Shown here: positions 18,388-26,045 of the stretch, one piece after another | How positions within the stretch are numbered: position 1 is the stretch's first letter | Layout: the number at the start of each line of letters is the position of its first letter | Origin: Brevundimonas sp. G8 | Lineage (GTDB): Bacteria > Pseudomonadota > Alphaproteobacteria > Caulobacterales > Caulobacteraceae | Length of the DNA: 64,000 bases | Direction of reading: 5' to 3' | Assembly (NCBI RefSeq): GCF_902506205.1 | Contig: NZ_LR732816.1 | Coordinates: 3,112,993 to 3,176,992 of the forward strand | Program-made: the position numbers and the translations under genes | Notes under the pieces: model-generated | What the model saw: the letters and a program-made list of their open reading frames with translations, nothing else | What the model was told of the DNA's origin: nothing | The model's database searches: none

Positions 18388-19551
18388 GTGATGGACCACC
18401 TCCAACTCGACTTCGGATGGCGATCGGCTCTGCTCGGCTTAATGGCCGTCCAGATCATCACCCTCGCCATCGCCCTCGTCACCGCCTCAACCCGACGGAC
18501 GGCCAACCGCGTTTTGGCCAGCGCCCTCTTGGTCATTGCAGGACTTCTGATCCCGTACGCCATCGGGTTCGCGGGCGCATACGATCTCTGGCGCGGCCTG
18601 ACCCTCGCGCCCTTCGCCATCCCCCTGGCTCTAGGCCCCATGCTTTACGCCTATGCCCATGCGCTACAGGCCGGTCGCCTGCCTCGCCGCATGGCCTGGC
18701 ACGTGGCCCCGCCGCTCGTGCAGTTCCTCTATTTCGGGGCCTGCTTCCTCCTGCCGCTGGACATTAAATGGGCTTGGTACACAGGCGTTCACCGCGAGGT
18801 GGCGGCCCCGGTCCTCGACGTGCTCGCCATGGCCAGCCTCGGCGCCTACGCCTGCGCCATCGGCCGGGTGCTCACGGACTATCGCCGTCGGTTGGCCGAC
18901 GCCCGCAGCGACGACGACCTGTTCTCCGCGCGCTGGCTTGGGCGAGTGCGGGCCGCCATCGTCCTCGGCCTCCTCGTCGAGGTCGGTTTCTGGCTTTGGT
19001 CCGCCGTGACCGGCGGCATCGACTATTTCCAACAGGCCGGCCTATATTTCGCGCTCGGCGCTCTTGGCCTTTATCTCGGGGTTTCGGGCTGGCGCCACGC
19101 CGGCCTCCCGGAGACGTTCGTCCCTGAAGATCCGCCTGCGGCTGACGATCCCGCGCGCATCGCGCCTGACTGGGGCGCCATCGCCGCCGACTTCGCGGCC
19201 CGCACCCACGCGGAAGGCTGGTGGCGCGAGCCGGCGCTGACCATGCCGCGTCTGGCCCGGTGTTTGGGCACCAACAGCGGGCGGCTGTCCCGAGCGATCA
19301 ACCTCGGGCTCGGCGTCAACTTCTCCACCTTCGTCAATGGTCTCAGGGCCGAGGCCGTGGCTGAGGCGCTCGCGGCCCGCACGGACACAGATCTCCTCGA
19401 CCTGGCGTTCGAGATGGGCTTCGCCTCCAAGGCCAGTTTCAACCGCGCCTTCCAGGCCCGCTATGGCCTGCCGCCCTCCCGGTACCGCCAACAGGTCTCA
19501 GATCCTGCTTTTGTAGCGCCCGACGACGATCTGAGGCGCGCAAAGGCGTGA
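18388..19551 (+). CDS. Membrane-anchored AraC-family transcriptional regulator
   Basis: About seven hydrophobic helices fill residues 10-235 (for example ALLGLMAVQIITLAIALV and LYFALGALGLYLGV). A cytoplasmic AraC DNA-binding domain of about 100 residues follows, with MPRLARCLGTNSGRLSRAI and DLAFEMGFASKASFNRAF. Such seven-helix AraC proteins sense a signal at the membrane and bind DNA from there. The start is GTG 18388 or the following ATG 18391; no clear ribosome binding site is seen. The exported S41 protease gene begins 40 bases downstream and is a natural candidate for a shared pathway. Confidence 0.85.
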   Translation: MMDHLQLDFGWRSALLGLMAVQIITLAIALVTASTRRTANRVLASALLVIAGLLIPYAIGFAGAYDLWRGLTLAPFAIPLALGPMLYAYAHALQAGRLPRRMAWHVAPPLVQFLYFGACFLLPLDIKWAWYTGVHREVAAPVLDVLAMASLGAYACAIGRVLTDYRRRLADARSDDDLFSARWLGRVRAAIVLGLLVEVGFWLWSAVTGGIDYFQQAGLYFALGALGLYLGVSGWRHAGLPETFVPEDPPAADDPARIAPDWGAIAADFAARTHAEGWWREPALTMPRLARCLGTNSGRLSRAINLGLGVNFSTFVNGLRAEAVAEALAARTDTDLLDLAFEMGFASKASFNRAFQARYGLPPSRYRQQVSDPAFVAPDDDLRRAKA

Positions 19552-19591
19552 GGCCGCACATCCTCGACACCATCGAGATCGAGGATGCCCC

Positions 19592-21061
19592 ATGACGTCG
19601 CTGAACCGCCGCCGCCTTCTGCAAGTGTCTGCGGGCCTATCCCTCGCCTCCGCATGTCCGGCCTGGGCGCAGTCCCGGTCCGACGACTGGAGCGGCGATG
19701 TCGCCATCCTGCGCGAGGTCTGGGAGGCCATGCATCCGGGAATCTACCGCTACAGCACGCCTGCCGAGATCACGACGCGCCTCGACACGCTTGCCGAGAC
19801 CTGGCGGGCGCCAGGGTCGTTTCGTGAGCGCTTCCTGGCCCTGACGCGGGTCACCGCCTCGATCCGCTGTGGTCACACCTATCCCAGCCCGTACAACGGT
19901 GACGACGCCATGGTCGCGGCCATGTACCCGGACCGGTCGCTCGTGCCGTTCCGCTTTCGCTGGATCGACGGTCGCATGGTGGTAACGCAGGATCATACGC
20001 CCGCCAGCGCCCTGCCGCGAGGGACGGTGGTCACCGCCATCGACGGCGTCGCCACCAAAGCCCTCCTGGCCCGCCTTGTCCCGCTCGCCCGCGCCGACGG
20101 CGGCAACGACGCCAAGCGGATCAATCTGATGGAGGTTCGCGGCGAAGACCGGTTCGAGACCTTCGACATCCATCTGCCGCTCATCCTGCCGCTGAAGGAC
20201 GAGGCCGCCTTCACCCTCGCGGACGGACGGATCGTGCGCGCGCCGCTGCTCACGCTTGCGGAGCGGCAGTCCCGCCTCGCGCCGTCGGCCAGCCCGACCC
20301 GCGACGCCAATCCCTGGACGCTGGAAAGCCTGCCCAATGGCGTCCGCCGCTTGACCATGCCCAGCTGGGCCCTATTCAACTCGACCTTCGCCTGGGAGGC
20401 CTGGCTGGGCGAGACCATGGACGCCTTGAGCTCACAGCGGGCGCGGGGCCTGATCATCGATCTGCGCGGCAACGAGGGCGGTCTCGACTGCGGCAACCTC
20501 ATCCTCAGCCGCTTGATCGACCGCGACCTGCCCCTGTCGCGCAACCAGCGCTGGACCCGCTACCGCAGCGCCCCTGCATCGGTTCGGCCCTATCTCCACA
20601 CCTGGGACCGCAGCTTCCTCGACTGGGGTGATCAGGCCCAACCCTCCACCGAACGCCCCGGCTTCTACCGACTGACCCGCTACGACGATGATGCGGAGGG
20701 CACGGTCATCCGACCGGCCGGAACTCGCTTCACGGGACCGGTCGCGGTTCTCTGCGACGCCTCCAACAGCTCCGCCACCTTCGGCTTCGCGCAGGCTGTG
20801 CAACAGAGCGGCGCCGCCAAGCTGATCGGCCAGCCGACCGGCGGCAACCGGCGCGGCATCAACGGCGGCACCTTCTTCTTCCTCAAACTTCCGGCATCGG
20901 GCATCGAGATAGACCTGCCGCTGATCGCCAATTTCCCCGACACGCCCCAACCGGACGCCGCGATCCAGCCCCACGTCTTGGTTCAGACGACGGCCGACGA
21001 CATCGCCTCGGGCCGGGATCCGCAGATGGCGGCGGCAACGTCCTTGGTCATGGAGAGATGA
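19592..21061 (+). CDS. Exported S41-family peptidase
   Basis: A Tat-like signal (NRRRLLQVSAGLSLASA, cleavage near PAWAQS) precedes a protein of about 460 residues. It has a PDZ-like middle (GTVVTAIDGVATKALL) and the tail-specific protease core with LIIDLRGNEGG and the catalytic serine region CDASNSSATFGFAQAV. S41 enzymes cleave proteins near their C-termini using a Ser-Lys dyad. GAGGAT precedes the ATG. It sits directly after the membrane AraC gene. Export to the periplasm is inferred from the signal. Confidence 0.85.
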   Translation: MTSLNRRRLLQVSAGLSLASACPAWAQSRSDDWSGDVAILREVWEAMHPGIYRYSTPAEITTRLDTLAETWRAPGSFRERFLALTRVTASIRCGHTYPSPYNGDDAMVAAMYPDRSLVPFRFRWIDGRMVVTQDHTPASALPRGTVVTAIDGVATKALLARLVPLARADGGNDAKRINLMEVRGEDRFETFDIHLPLILPLKDEAAFTLADGRIVRAPLLTLAERQSRLAPSASPTRDANPWTLESLPNGVRRLTMPSWALFNSTFAWEAWLGETMDALSSQRARGLIIDLRGNEGGLDCGNLILSRLIDRDLPLSRNQRWTRYRSAPASVRPYLHTWDRSFLDWGDQAQPSTERPGFYRLTRYDDDAEGTVIRPAGTRFTGPVAVLCDASNSSATFGFAQAVQQSGAAKLIGQPTGGNRRGINGGTFFFLKLPASGIEIDLPLIANFPDTPQPDAAIQPHVLVQTTADDIASGRDPQMAAATSLVMER

Positions 21062-21156
21062 TAGGAACTCGGCACGGTGAACTCACAAGGCTGTTGTGAT
21101 CCACGGCGTCCCCAAGGACTCCAAGCGGTCAGTCTTGATCGGATATTGAAGTCGGA

Positions 21157-21205
21157 AACGCGCCATGAGCGGACATTGACGTCTAACCGGAAAGCAGACC
21201 TTCAG
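21157..21205 (+). repeat. Dispersed AGCGGACATT repeat, copy D
   Basis: ACGCGCCATGAGCGGACATT, 10 spacer bases, then CGGAAAGCAGACCTTC. This is one of the best-preserved copies. The stop codon of the adjacent LysR gene (21202-21204) lies inside its right end. Confidence 0.65.
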
Positions 21206-22098
21206 GTTTGTCGATGGCGAAGCGTATCCACCACAACCTGGAAAGCTGCGAGGTTCTGACGACGGCTGGGGTAGTAGAGGAAATAGCCGTCGAACATGGG
21301 GGACCAGTCGTCGAGAATGAGGTCCAGCTCGCCTGACGCGATGCGGGTTGCGACAATGTCTTCCGGCACATAAGCGATCCCCAGCCCGCAGACTGCGGCG
21401 TCGATCATGGCGTAGGAGTTGTTGAAGGTGACCTGGCCGTCGACGCGGACGCGCAGCGCCTGACCATCTTTCTCGAACTCCCAAGCATAGAGGCTGCCCG
21501 CCGACTCGTGACGCATGTTGATGCATGAATGGGCGACGAGGTCCTTGGGATGAACCGGCCTGCCGCGTTCGGCCAGGTAGCCGGGTGAGGCGACGGCAAC
21601 GAGCCGCCAATCGGGGCCGATACGGACGGCGATCATGTCTTTCTCGACGCTCTCACCGAGGCGGACACCGGCATCGAACCGCTCCTCGACGATGTTTCGG
21701 AAAGTGCTGTCGAGGATCAGTTCAACCTTGATGTCGGGATAGGCGGCGAGCACCGGCTTCAGCTTGGGCCAGACCACGCTGTCCAGAGCATGATCGGACA
21801 GGGTCAACCGGATGGAGCCCGCCGGTCTGTCCCGCACGCTGGTCAGGCTTTCGATCTCCTGCTCGATCTCGGCCAGGCGTGGGGTGATGGTCTGTAGCAG
21901 ACGCTCACCCGCCGACGTGGGCGCGACGCTGCGGGTCGTGCGGGTCAGCAACCGGATGCCGAGGCGCGTCTCAAGCTGCCGGATGGCATGGCTGAGGGTG
22001 GACTGCGCCACGCCGATCCGGGCGGCGGCTTTCGTGAAGCTGCGTTCCTCGGCGACGATTTGGAACCAGGTCAGCTGGTTCAGGTCTGGTCCGGCCAT
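21202..22098 (-). CDS. LysR-family transcriptional regulator
   Basis: The N-terminal helix-turn-helix (SFTKAAARIGVAQSTLSHAIRQLETRL, LLTRTTRSVAPTSAG) and the LysR effector domain are complete at 298 residues. It is divergent from an MFS-hydrolase-cupin-SDR operon with about 110 bases between the genes, which contain TAATCG-type palindromic sequence, so it probably controls that operon. Its last codon and stop lie within a dispersed repeat, so the repeat may have set the present C-terminus. Confidence 0.92.
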   Translation of the reverse strand: MAGPDLNQLTWFQIVAEERSFTKAAARIGVAQSTLSHAIRQLETRLGIRLLTRTTRSVAPTSAGERLLQTITPRLAEIEQEIESLTSVRDRPAGSIRLTLSDHALDSVVWPKLKPVLAAYPDIKVELILDSTFRNIVEERFDAGVRLGESVEKDMIAVRIGPDWRLVAVASPGYLAERGRPVHPKDLVAHSCINMRHESAGSLYAWEFEKDGQALRVRVDGQVTFNNSYAMIDAAVCGLGIAYVPEDIVATRIASGELDLILDDWSPMFDGYFLYYPSRRQNLAAFQVVVDTLRHRQT

Positions 22099-22110
22099 GG
22101 ACGGCCTCCT

Positions 22111-22158
22111 CGATTAATCGTCTGCATCGATTAGTTCATGCCGATCTCCATGGCTAAT
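22111..22158. promoter_or_regulatory. TAATCG palindromes, candidate LysR operator
   Basis: CGATTAATCG is a perfect 10-base palindrome at 22111-22120. It is followed by ATCGATTAG and, further on, GCTAATCG. The cluster lies between the divergent LysR and MFS starts, where a LysR regulator normally binds. Regulator assignment is inferred from position. Confidence 0.45.
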
Positions 22159-22210
22159 CGCTTTGAACGCCAGAGCCTAGTTTGTCCCTCGACGAATGAG
22201 GGAGACGACC

Positions 22211-23401
22211 ATGCTCGCGGCCACCACACCACCATCCGACGCTGCGACGCCGACCGCCGCCTGGAGCGCGGTGCTGTCGATGGCGCTTTGCGTGGCTTTG
22301 CTGATCGCTTCGGAGTTCATGCCGGTCAGCCTGCTGACGCCCATGGCCCAAGGCCTCGGCGCCTCGGTCGGGCAGACCGGTCAGGCCGTCTCGATCAGCG
22401 GCCTGTTCGCTGTCATCGCCAGTTTGGGGGTGAGCACGGTCGCGGGTCGGCTGAACCGCAAATGGGTTCTCGTCGGCCTGACGGGTCTGATGGGCGCTTC
22501 GCTGGTGCTAGTTGCCGCAGCGCCCAACTTCGAGGTCCTGTTGGCCGGGCGCGCCTTACTGGGTCTCTGCATCGGCGGGTTCTGGGCGTTGGCGACAGCC
22601 GTCATCATGCGGTTGGTTCCGACGGCGGACGTGCCCCGCGCCCTAGCCCTGATGTATGGCGGACAGGCCATAGCCGCCGCCTTCGCCGCGCCGATCGGCA
22701 GCTATTTTGGCGGCCTGTTTGGCTGGCGCGAGGTCTTCTGGGCGCTGACGCCTCTCGTGGCCGCCAATCTCGTCTGGCACCTCGTCGCCCTGCCGTCGCT
22801 GCCCGCCCGTGGACAGCGAGGCATCGGCAATATGCTTGACCTCATACGTCGCCGCTATTTCCTGGTCGGCCTGATCGCCTCGATGCTGTCTTGGGGATCG
22901 GCCTTCACGCTTTTCACCTATCTGCGGCCCTTCCTCGAACAGGTCACGGGCGTGGGCGTCACCGGCCTGTCGATTCTGCTGCTCGCGCTCGGTTGCGCCG
23001 GCTTCGTCGGCACGTGGGCCTCAGGCCGCTTCATCAAGGGTGACGTGTCCAGGCTTCTGCGCCTGCCGGCCCTGGTCATGGGCGCGGTGACCGCAGGCCT
23101 TCTGGTCGTCGGCGGCTGGCCGATCGCGGCGGGCGTTCTCCTGATCGTCTGGGGCGCGATGAACACCGCCATGTCGGTGATCTGGATGACCTGGATGTCG
23201 CAGAACGCAGAGGACGCGCCCGAAGCCGCCGGCGGGCTGATGGTCGCCGCCGTCCAGGCCTCGATCCTACTGGGCGCGGTCATCGGCGGCCTGCTGCTCG
23301 ACCACTTCTCGATCAATGCCGTCCTGGTCGCCAGCGTCGCCTTGGCCGTCATCGCCGTCCTGATCGTCCGCGACGGCCGCGCCCTTCTGAAACCCCGCTG
23401 A
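22211..23401 (+). CDS. MFS transporter (DHA1 type)
   Basis: This carrier of about 396 residues has 12 predicted helices. It shows ASEFMPVSLLTPMA in helix 1, GRALLGLCIGGFWALA and GSYFGGLFGWREVF, as in the AraJ/NepI-like efflux branch. GAGGGAGA precedes the ATG at 22211, which is preferred to the in-frame ATG at 22196. It is first in a rightward operon with a hydrolase, a cupin and an SDR enzyme, opposite its likely LysR regulator. It is related in layout to the MFS gene at 15.2 kb. Confidence 0.9.
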   Translation: MLAATTPPSDAATPTAAWSAVLSMALCVALLIASEFMPVSLLTPMAQGLGASVGQTGQAVSISGLFAVIASLGVSTVAGRLNRKWVLVGLTGLMGASLVLVAAAPNFEVLLAGRALLGLCIGGFWALATAVIMRLVPTADVPRALALMYGGQAIAAAFAAPIGSYFGGLFGWREVFWALTPLVAANLVWHLVALPSLPARGQRGIGNMLDLIRRRYFLVGLIASMLSWGSAFTLFTYLRPFLEQVTGVGVTGLSILLLALGCAGFVGTWASGRFIKGDVSRLLRLPALVMGAVTAGLLVVGGWPIAAGVLLIVWGAMNTAMSVIWMTWMSQNAEDAPEAAGGLMVAAVQASILLGAVIGGLLLDHFSINAVLVASVALAVIAVLIVRDGRALLKPR

Positions 23402-23422
23402 ACACAGCCCTCGGAGCCCGAC

Positions 23423-24517
23423 GTGACCCACACTTCCCCCGATCTTCAGACCCGGACGTCTGCCGCGATGGACCGTCGCGGCCTGATGAAACTGACCGGC
23501 GCCGGCGTGACCGCCTTGGCCGCCGCATCGCTCCTCCCGATCTCCAATGCAAAGGCACAGACCATGACCAGCGACTGGGACAAGGTGTTCCCCCGAGACA
23601 ATGCTGTCGATCACCAGAAGGTCAGCTTCACCAACCGCTACGGCATCACCCTGAGCGGCGATCTCTACCGGCCCAAGGGTCGCGACGGGCAACGCCTGGC
23701 GGCGCTCGCGGTCGGCGGTCCGTTCGGCGCGGTCAAGGAGCAGTCGTCAGGCCTCTACGCCCAGACGATGGCGGCGCGGGGTTTCGTCGCCCTGGCATTC
23801 GATCCGTCGTTCACCGGCGAGAGCGGCGGACAGCCCCGAAACGTCGCCTCGCCCGACATCAACACCGATGACTTTATGGCGGCGGTCGACTTCCTCGGCC
23901 TGCACCCCTCGGTCGATCAGGAACGGATCGGCGTCATCGGCATCTGCGGCTGGGGCGGCATGGCGTTGAACGCGGTCGCGACCGACAAACGCGTCAAGGC
24001 CGTCGCAACCAGCACCATGTATGACATGAGCCGGGTCATGTCGCGCGGCTACGACGACAGTGTGACCCTCGAACAGCGGGCGCAGTCGCTGGAGCAGATG
24101 AGCCGCCAGCGCTGGATCGATGCCCGCAACGGCGGCCCCGCCTACGGTGCTGCCGCCAACGAGCTGAAGGGCGGCGAACCGCAGTTCCTGGTCGACTATC
24201 ACGCCTACTACATGACGCCGCGTGGCTATCACGCGCGCGCGGTCAACTCCGGCAACGCCTGGTCGGTCACGACCCCGCTGTCCTTCATGACCTTCCCGCT
24301 GATGACCTACATCGCGGAAATTTCGCCACGCCCGATCCTGCTGATCCACGGCGAGAACGCCCACTCGCGCTACTTCAGCGAGACGGCCTTCGCGGCGGCG
24401 GCCGAGCCGAAGGAACTGCTGATCATTCCGGGCGCCAGCCACGTCGATCTCTACGACCGCGTCGATCTGATCCCGTTCGATCGGCTGGCGCGCTTCTTCG
24501 AGGAGCACCTGTCGTGA
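23423..24517 (+). CDS. Exported alpha/beta hydrolase (dienelactone hydrolase-like, Cys nucleophile)
   Basis: A Tat signal ([13 protein letters not shown]) leads into a hydrolase with [25 protein letters not shown] and the nucleophile elbow [13 protein letters not shown]. The residue at the nucleophile position is Cys, as in dienelactone hydrolases, rather than Ser. The C-terminal catalytic His is in [10 protein letters not shown], and the acid region reads [12 protein letters not shown]. The start is GTG with GGAG upstream, 21 bases after the MFS stop. Its own stop overlaps the cupin start (GTGA). The substrate is unknown. Confidence 0.85.
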   Translation: MTHTSPDLQTRTSAAMDRRGLMKLTGAGVTALAAASLLPISNAKAQTMTSDWDKVFPRDNAVDHQKVSFTNRYGITLSGDLYRPKGRDGQRLAALAVGGPFGAVKEQSSGLYAQTMAARGFVALAFDPSFTGESGGQPRNVASPDINTDDFMAAVDFLGLHPSVDQERIGVIGICGWGGMALNAVATDKRVKAVATSTMYDMSRVMSRGYDDSVTLEQRAQSLEQMSRQRWIDARNGGPAYGAAANELKGGEPQFLVDYHAYYMTPRGYHARAVNSGNAWSVTTPLSFMTFPLMTYIAEISPRPILLIHGENAHSRYFSETAFAAAAEPKELLIIPGASHVDLYDRVDLIPFDRLARFFEEHLS

Positions 24518-25023
24518 TCGGCTCGATTGTTTCAGCCACAGCCGCCCTGTTGGGCGGAGAGCTCCCCATACAGACGCAAGGAAACGCACCCGTCATGGAA
24601 ATCACCCGCAAGGCCGACCAGGCCACCGTCGACGGTCCGGCCGAATGGTTCACCGGCCGCGTCGCCATCAGCGGCCAGTTCCAGCGCGAGGCGCCGTCGC
24701 GCGTCGGCGGTGCCATCGTCCACTTCGAGCCCGGAGCCCGCACCGCCTGGCACGTCCATCCGCTGGGCCAGACCCTGATCGTCACCGATGGCGTCGGCTG
24801 GACCCAGATCGAGGGTGGGCCGAAGCTGGAGTTCCACGCTGGCGACGTCCTGTGGTGCCCGCCTGAGCACAAGCACTGGCACGGGGCCACACCGCACGCG
24901 CCCATGACCCATATCGCCATTCAGGAAAGCCAGAACGGCTCCCCCGTCACCTGGATGGAGCAGGTCACGGACGAACAGTATCTCGCCGACAACTCGGTGA
25001 CCGCAGCAGAGGCAGACCAATGA
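24514..25023 (+). CDS. Cupin-domain protein ((R)-mandelonitrile lyase-like)
   Basis: A single cupin fold: motif 1 [17 protein letters not shown] (metal His pair and Gln) and motif 2 [17 protein letters not shown]. The arrangement resembles the small Mn-dependent cupins annotated as (R)-mandelonitrile lyase or carboxymuconolactone-associated cupins. The enzymatic role here is unproven. Its GTG start overlaps the hydrolase stop and its stop overlaps the SDR start (ATGA), so the three are translationally coupled. The first 28 residues before MEITRK may be a weak leader, or a later Met may be the true start. Confidence 0.82.
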   Translation: MIGSIVSATAALLGGELPIQTQGNAPVMEITRKADQATVDGPAEWFTGRVAISGQFQREAPSRVGGAIVHFEPGARTAWHVHPLGQTLIVTDGVGWTQIEGGPKLEFHAGDVLWCPPEHKHWHGATPHAPMTHIAIQESQNGSPVTWMEQVTDEQYLADNSVTAAEADQ

Positions 25024-25766
25024 CCGACAACATCGCCGGCAAGACCGTGATTATCACAGGCGCGTCCTCCGGCATGGGCGCAGCGGCAGCCCGCCACCTG
25101 GCCGCGAAGGGGGCCAACGTCGTCCTCGGCGCCCGCCGCACCGATCGCATCGAGGCTCTCGTGGCCGAGATCACCGACGCAGGCGGCAAGGCCATTGCCG
25201 TGGCGACAGACGTGACGAAGCGCGATGACCTGAAGCGTCTGGTCGATGCGGCGATCAAGGCCTACGGGCGGGTCGATGTGCTGATCAACAACGCCGGGGT
25301 CATGCCCCTGTCACCGCTGGAACGCGTCAAGGTCGATGAATGGGACCAGATGATCGACGTCAATCTGAAAGGCGTGCTCTATGGCGTCGCGGCCGCACTT
25401 CCCCGCATGATCGCCCAGAAGTCCGGCCACATCATCAACGTCTCGTCGGTCGCGGGCCACAAGCTGTTCGGCGGTTCGGCCGTCTATTCCGCGACCAAGT
25501 TCGCGGTGCGCGCCCTGTCCGAAGGCCTGCGTCAGGAGATGGCGCCCCACAACATCCGCACCACCATCATCTCCCCCGGCGCGGTCAAGACAGAACTCCT
25601 CGACCACATCAGCGAGACGGACGTCCAAAAAGCCAATCAGGACTACGTCGGCCAGATCGGCGTACCTGCCGAAACCCTGGCGCGCTTGGTGGCCTTCGCC
25701 ATCAACGAACCCCAGGATGTCGGCATCAACGAGATCCTTTTCCGACCCACTGCCCAAGAACTCTGA
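25020..25766 (+). CDS. Short-chain dehydrogenase/reductase (SDR)
   Basis: This classical 248-residue SDR has the NAD(P) motif [12 protein letters not shown], the catalytic Ser in NVSSVAGH and the YSATK pair. The Arg residues after strand 2 (GARRTDR) suggest NADP preference. It is close to the YdfG-like SDRs that oxidise or reduce small hydroxy compounds. It is last in the MFS-hydrolase-cupin-SDR operon and followed by a strong hairpin. Confidence 0.92.
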   Translation: MTDNIAGKTVIITGASSGMGAAAARHLAAKGANVVLGARRTDRIEALVAEITDAGGKAIAVATDVTKRDDLKRLVDAAIKAYGRVDVLINNAGVMPLSPLERVKVDEWDQMIDVNLKGVLYGVAAALPRMIAQKSGHIINVSSVAGHKLFGGSAVYSATKFAVRALSEGLRQEMAPHNIRTTIISPGAVKTELLDHISETDVQKANQDYVGQIGVPAETLARLVAFAINEPQDVGINEILFRPTAQEL

Positions 25767-25770
25767 GTCC

Positions 25771-25827
25771 CTTCAAAACCGCCTACCGGGTGATCGCCCA
25801 AGGCACCCGGTAGGCGGTTGTTGAAAG
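25771..25827 (+). terminator. Intrinsic-type hairpin after the SDR operon
   Basis: ACCGCCTACCGGGTG and CACCCGGTAGGCGGT form a perfect 15-base-pair stem with an 11-base loop, extended outward by TTCAA/TTGAA. It starts a few bases after the SDR stop. The T run is weak (TTGTTG). Confidence 0.7.
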
Positions 25828-25844
25828 GTGCTGGCCAAGGTCGC

Positions 25845-25935
25845 AGAAGCGCCATAGACAGACATTGGCTACCAGCCGATTTCCGGACATCCCATGGACA
25901 CTCGCAAGTAAGCTCCCGACCCATGCGGACATCTC
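25845..25935 (+). repeat. Dispersed AGCGGACATT repeat, copy E (several half sites)
   Basis: AGAAGCGCCATAGACAGACATT is followed by TTTCCGGACATCCC and CATGCGGACATCTC, three related half sites within 90 bases. The stretch separates the SDR operon from the OLD-type gene. Confidence 0.5.
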
Positions 25936-26045
25936 GGGTCCTCGCCACAGTTCGGCATGATGGGGGTGCCGGTATGGTGACGAATGATAAAACGCAGATA
26001 CCCCGCACTATCGGAAGAGCTAACCGGCAAGCGCTCAAATACATG

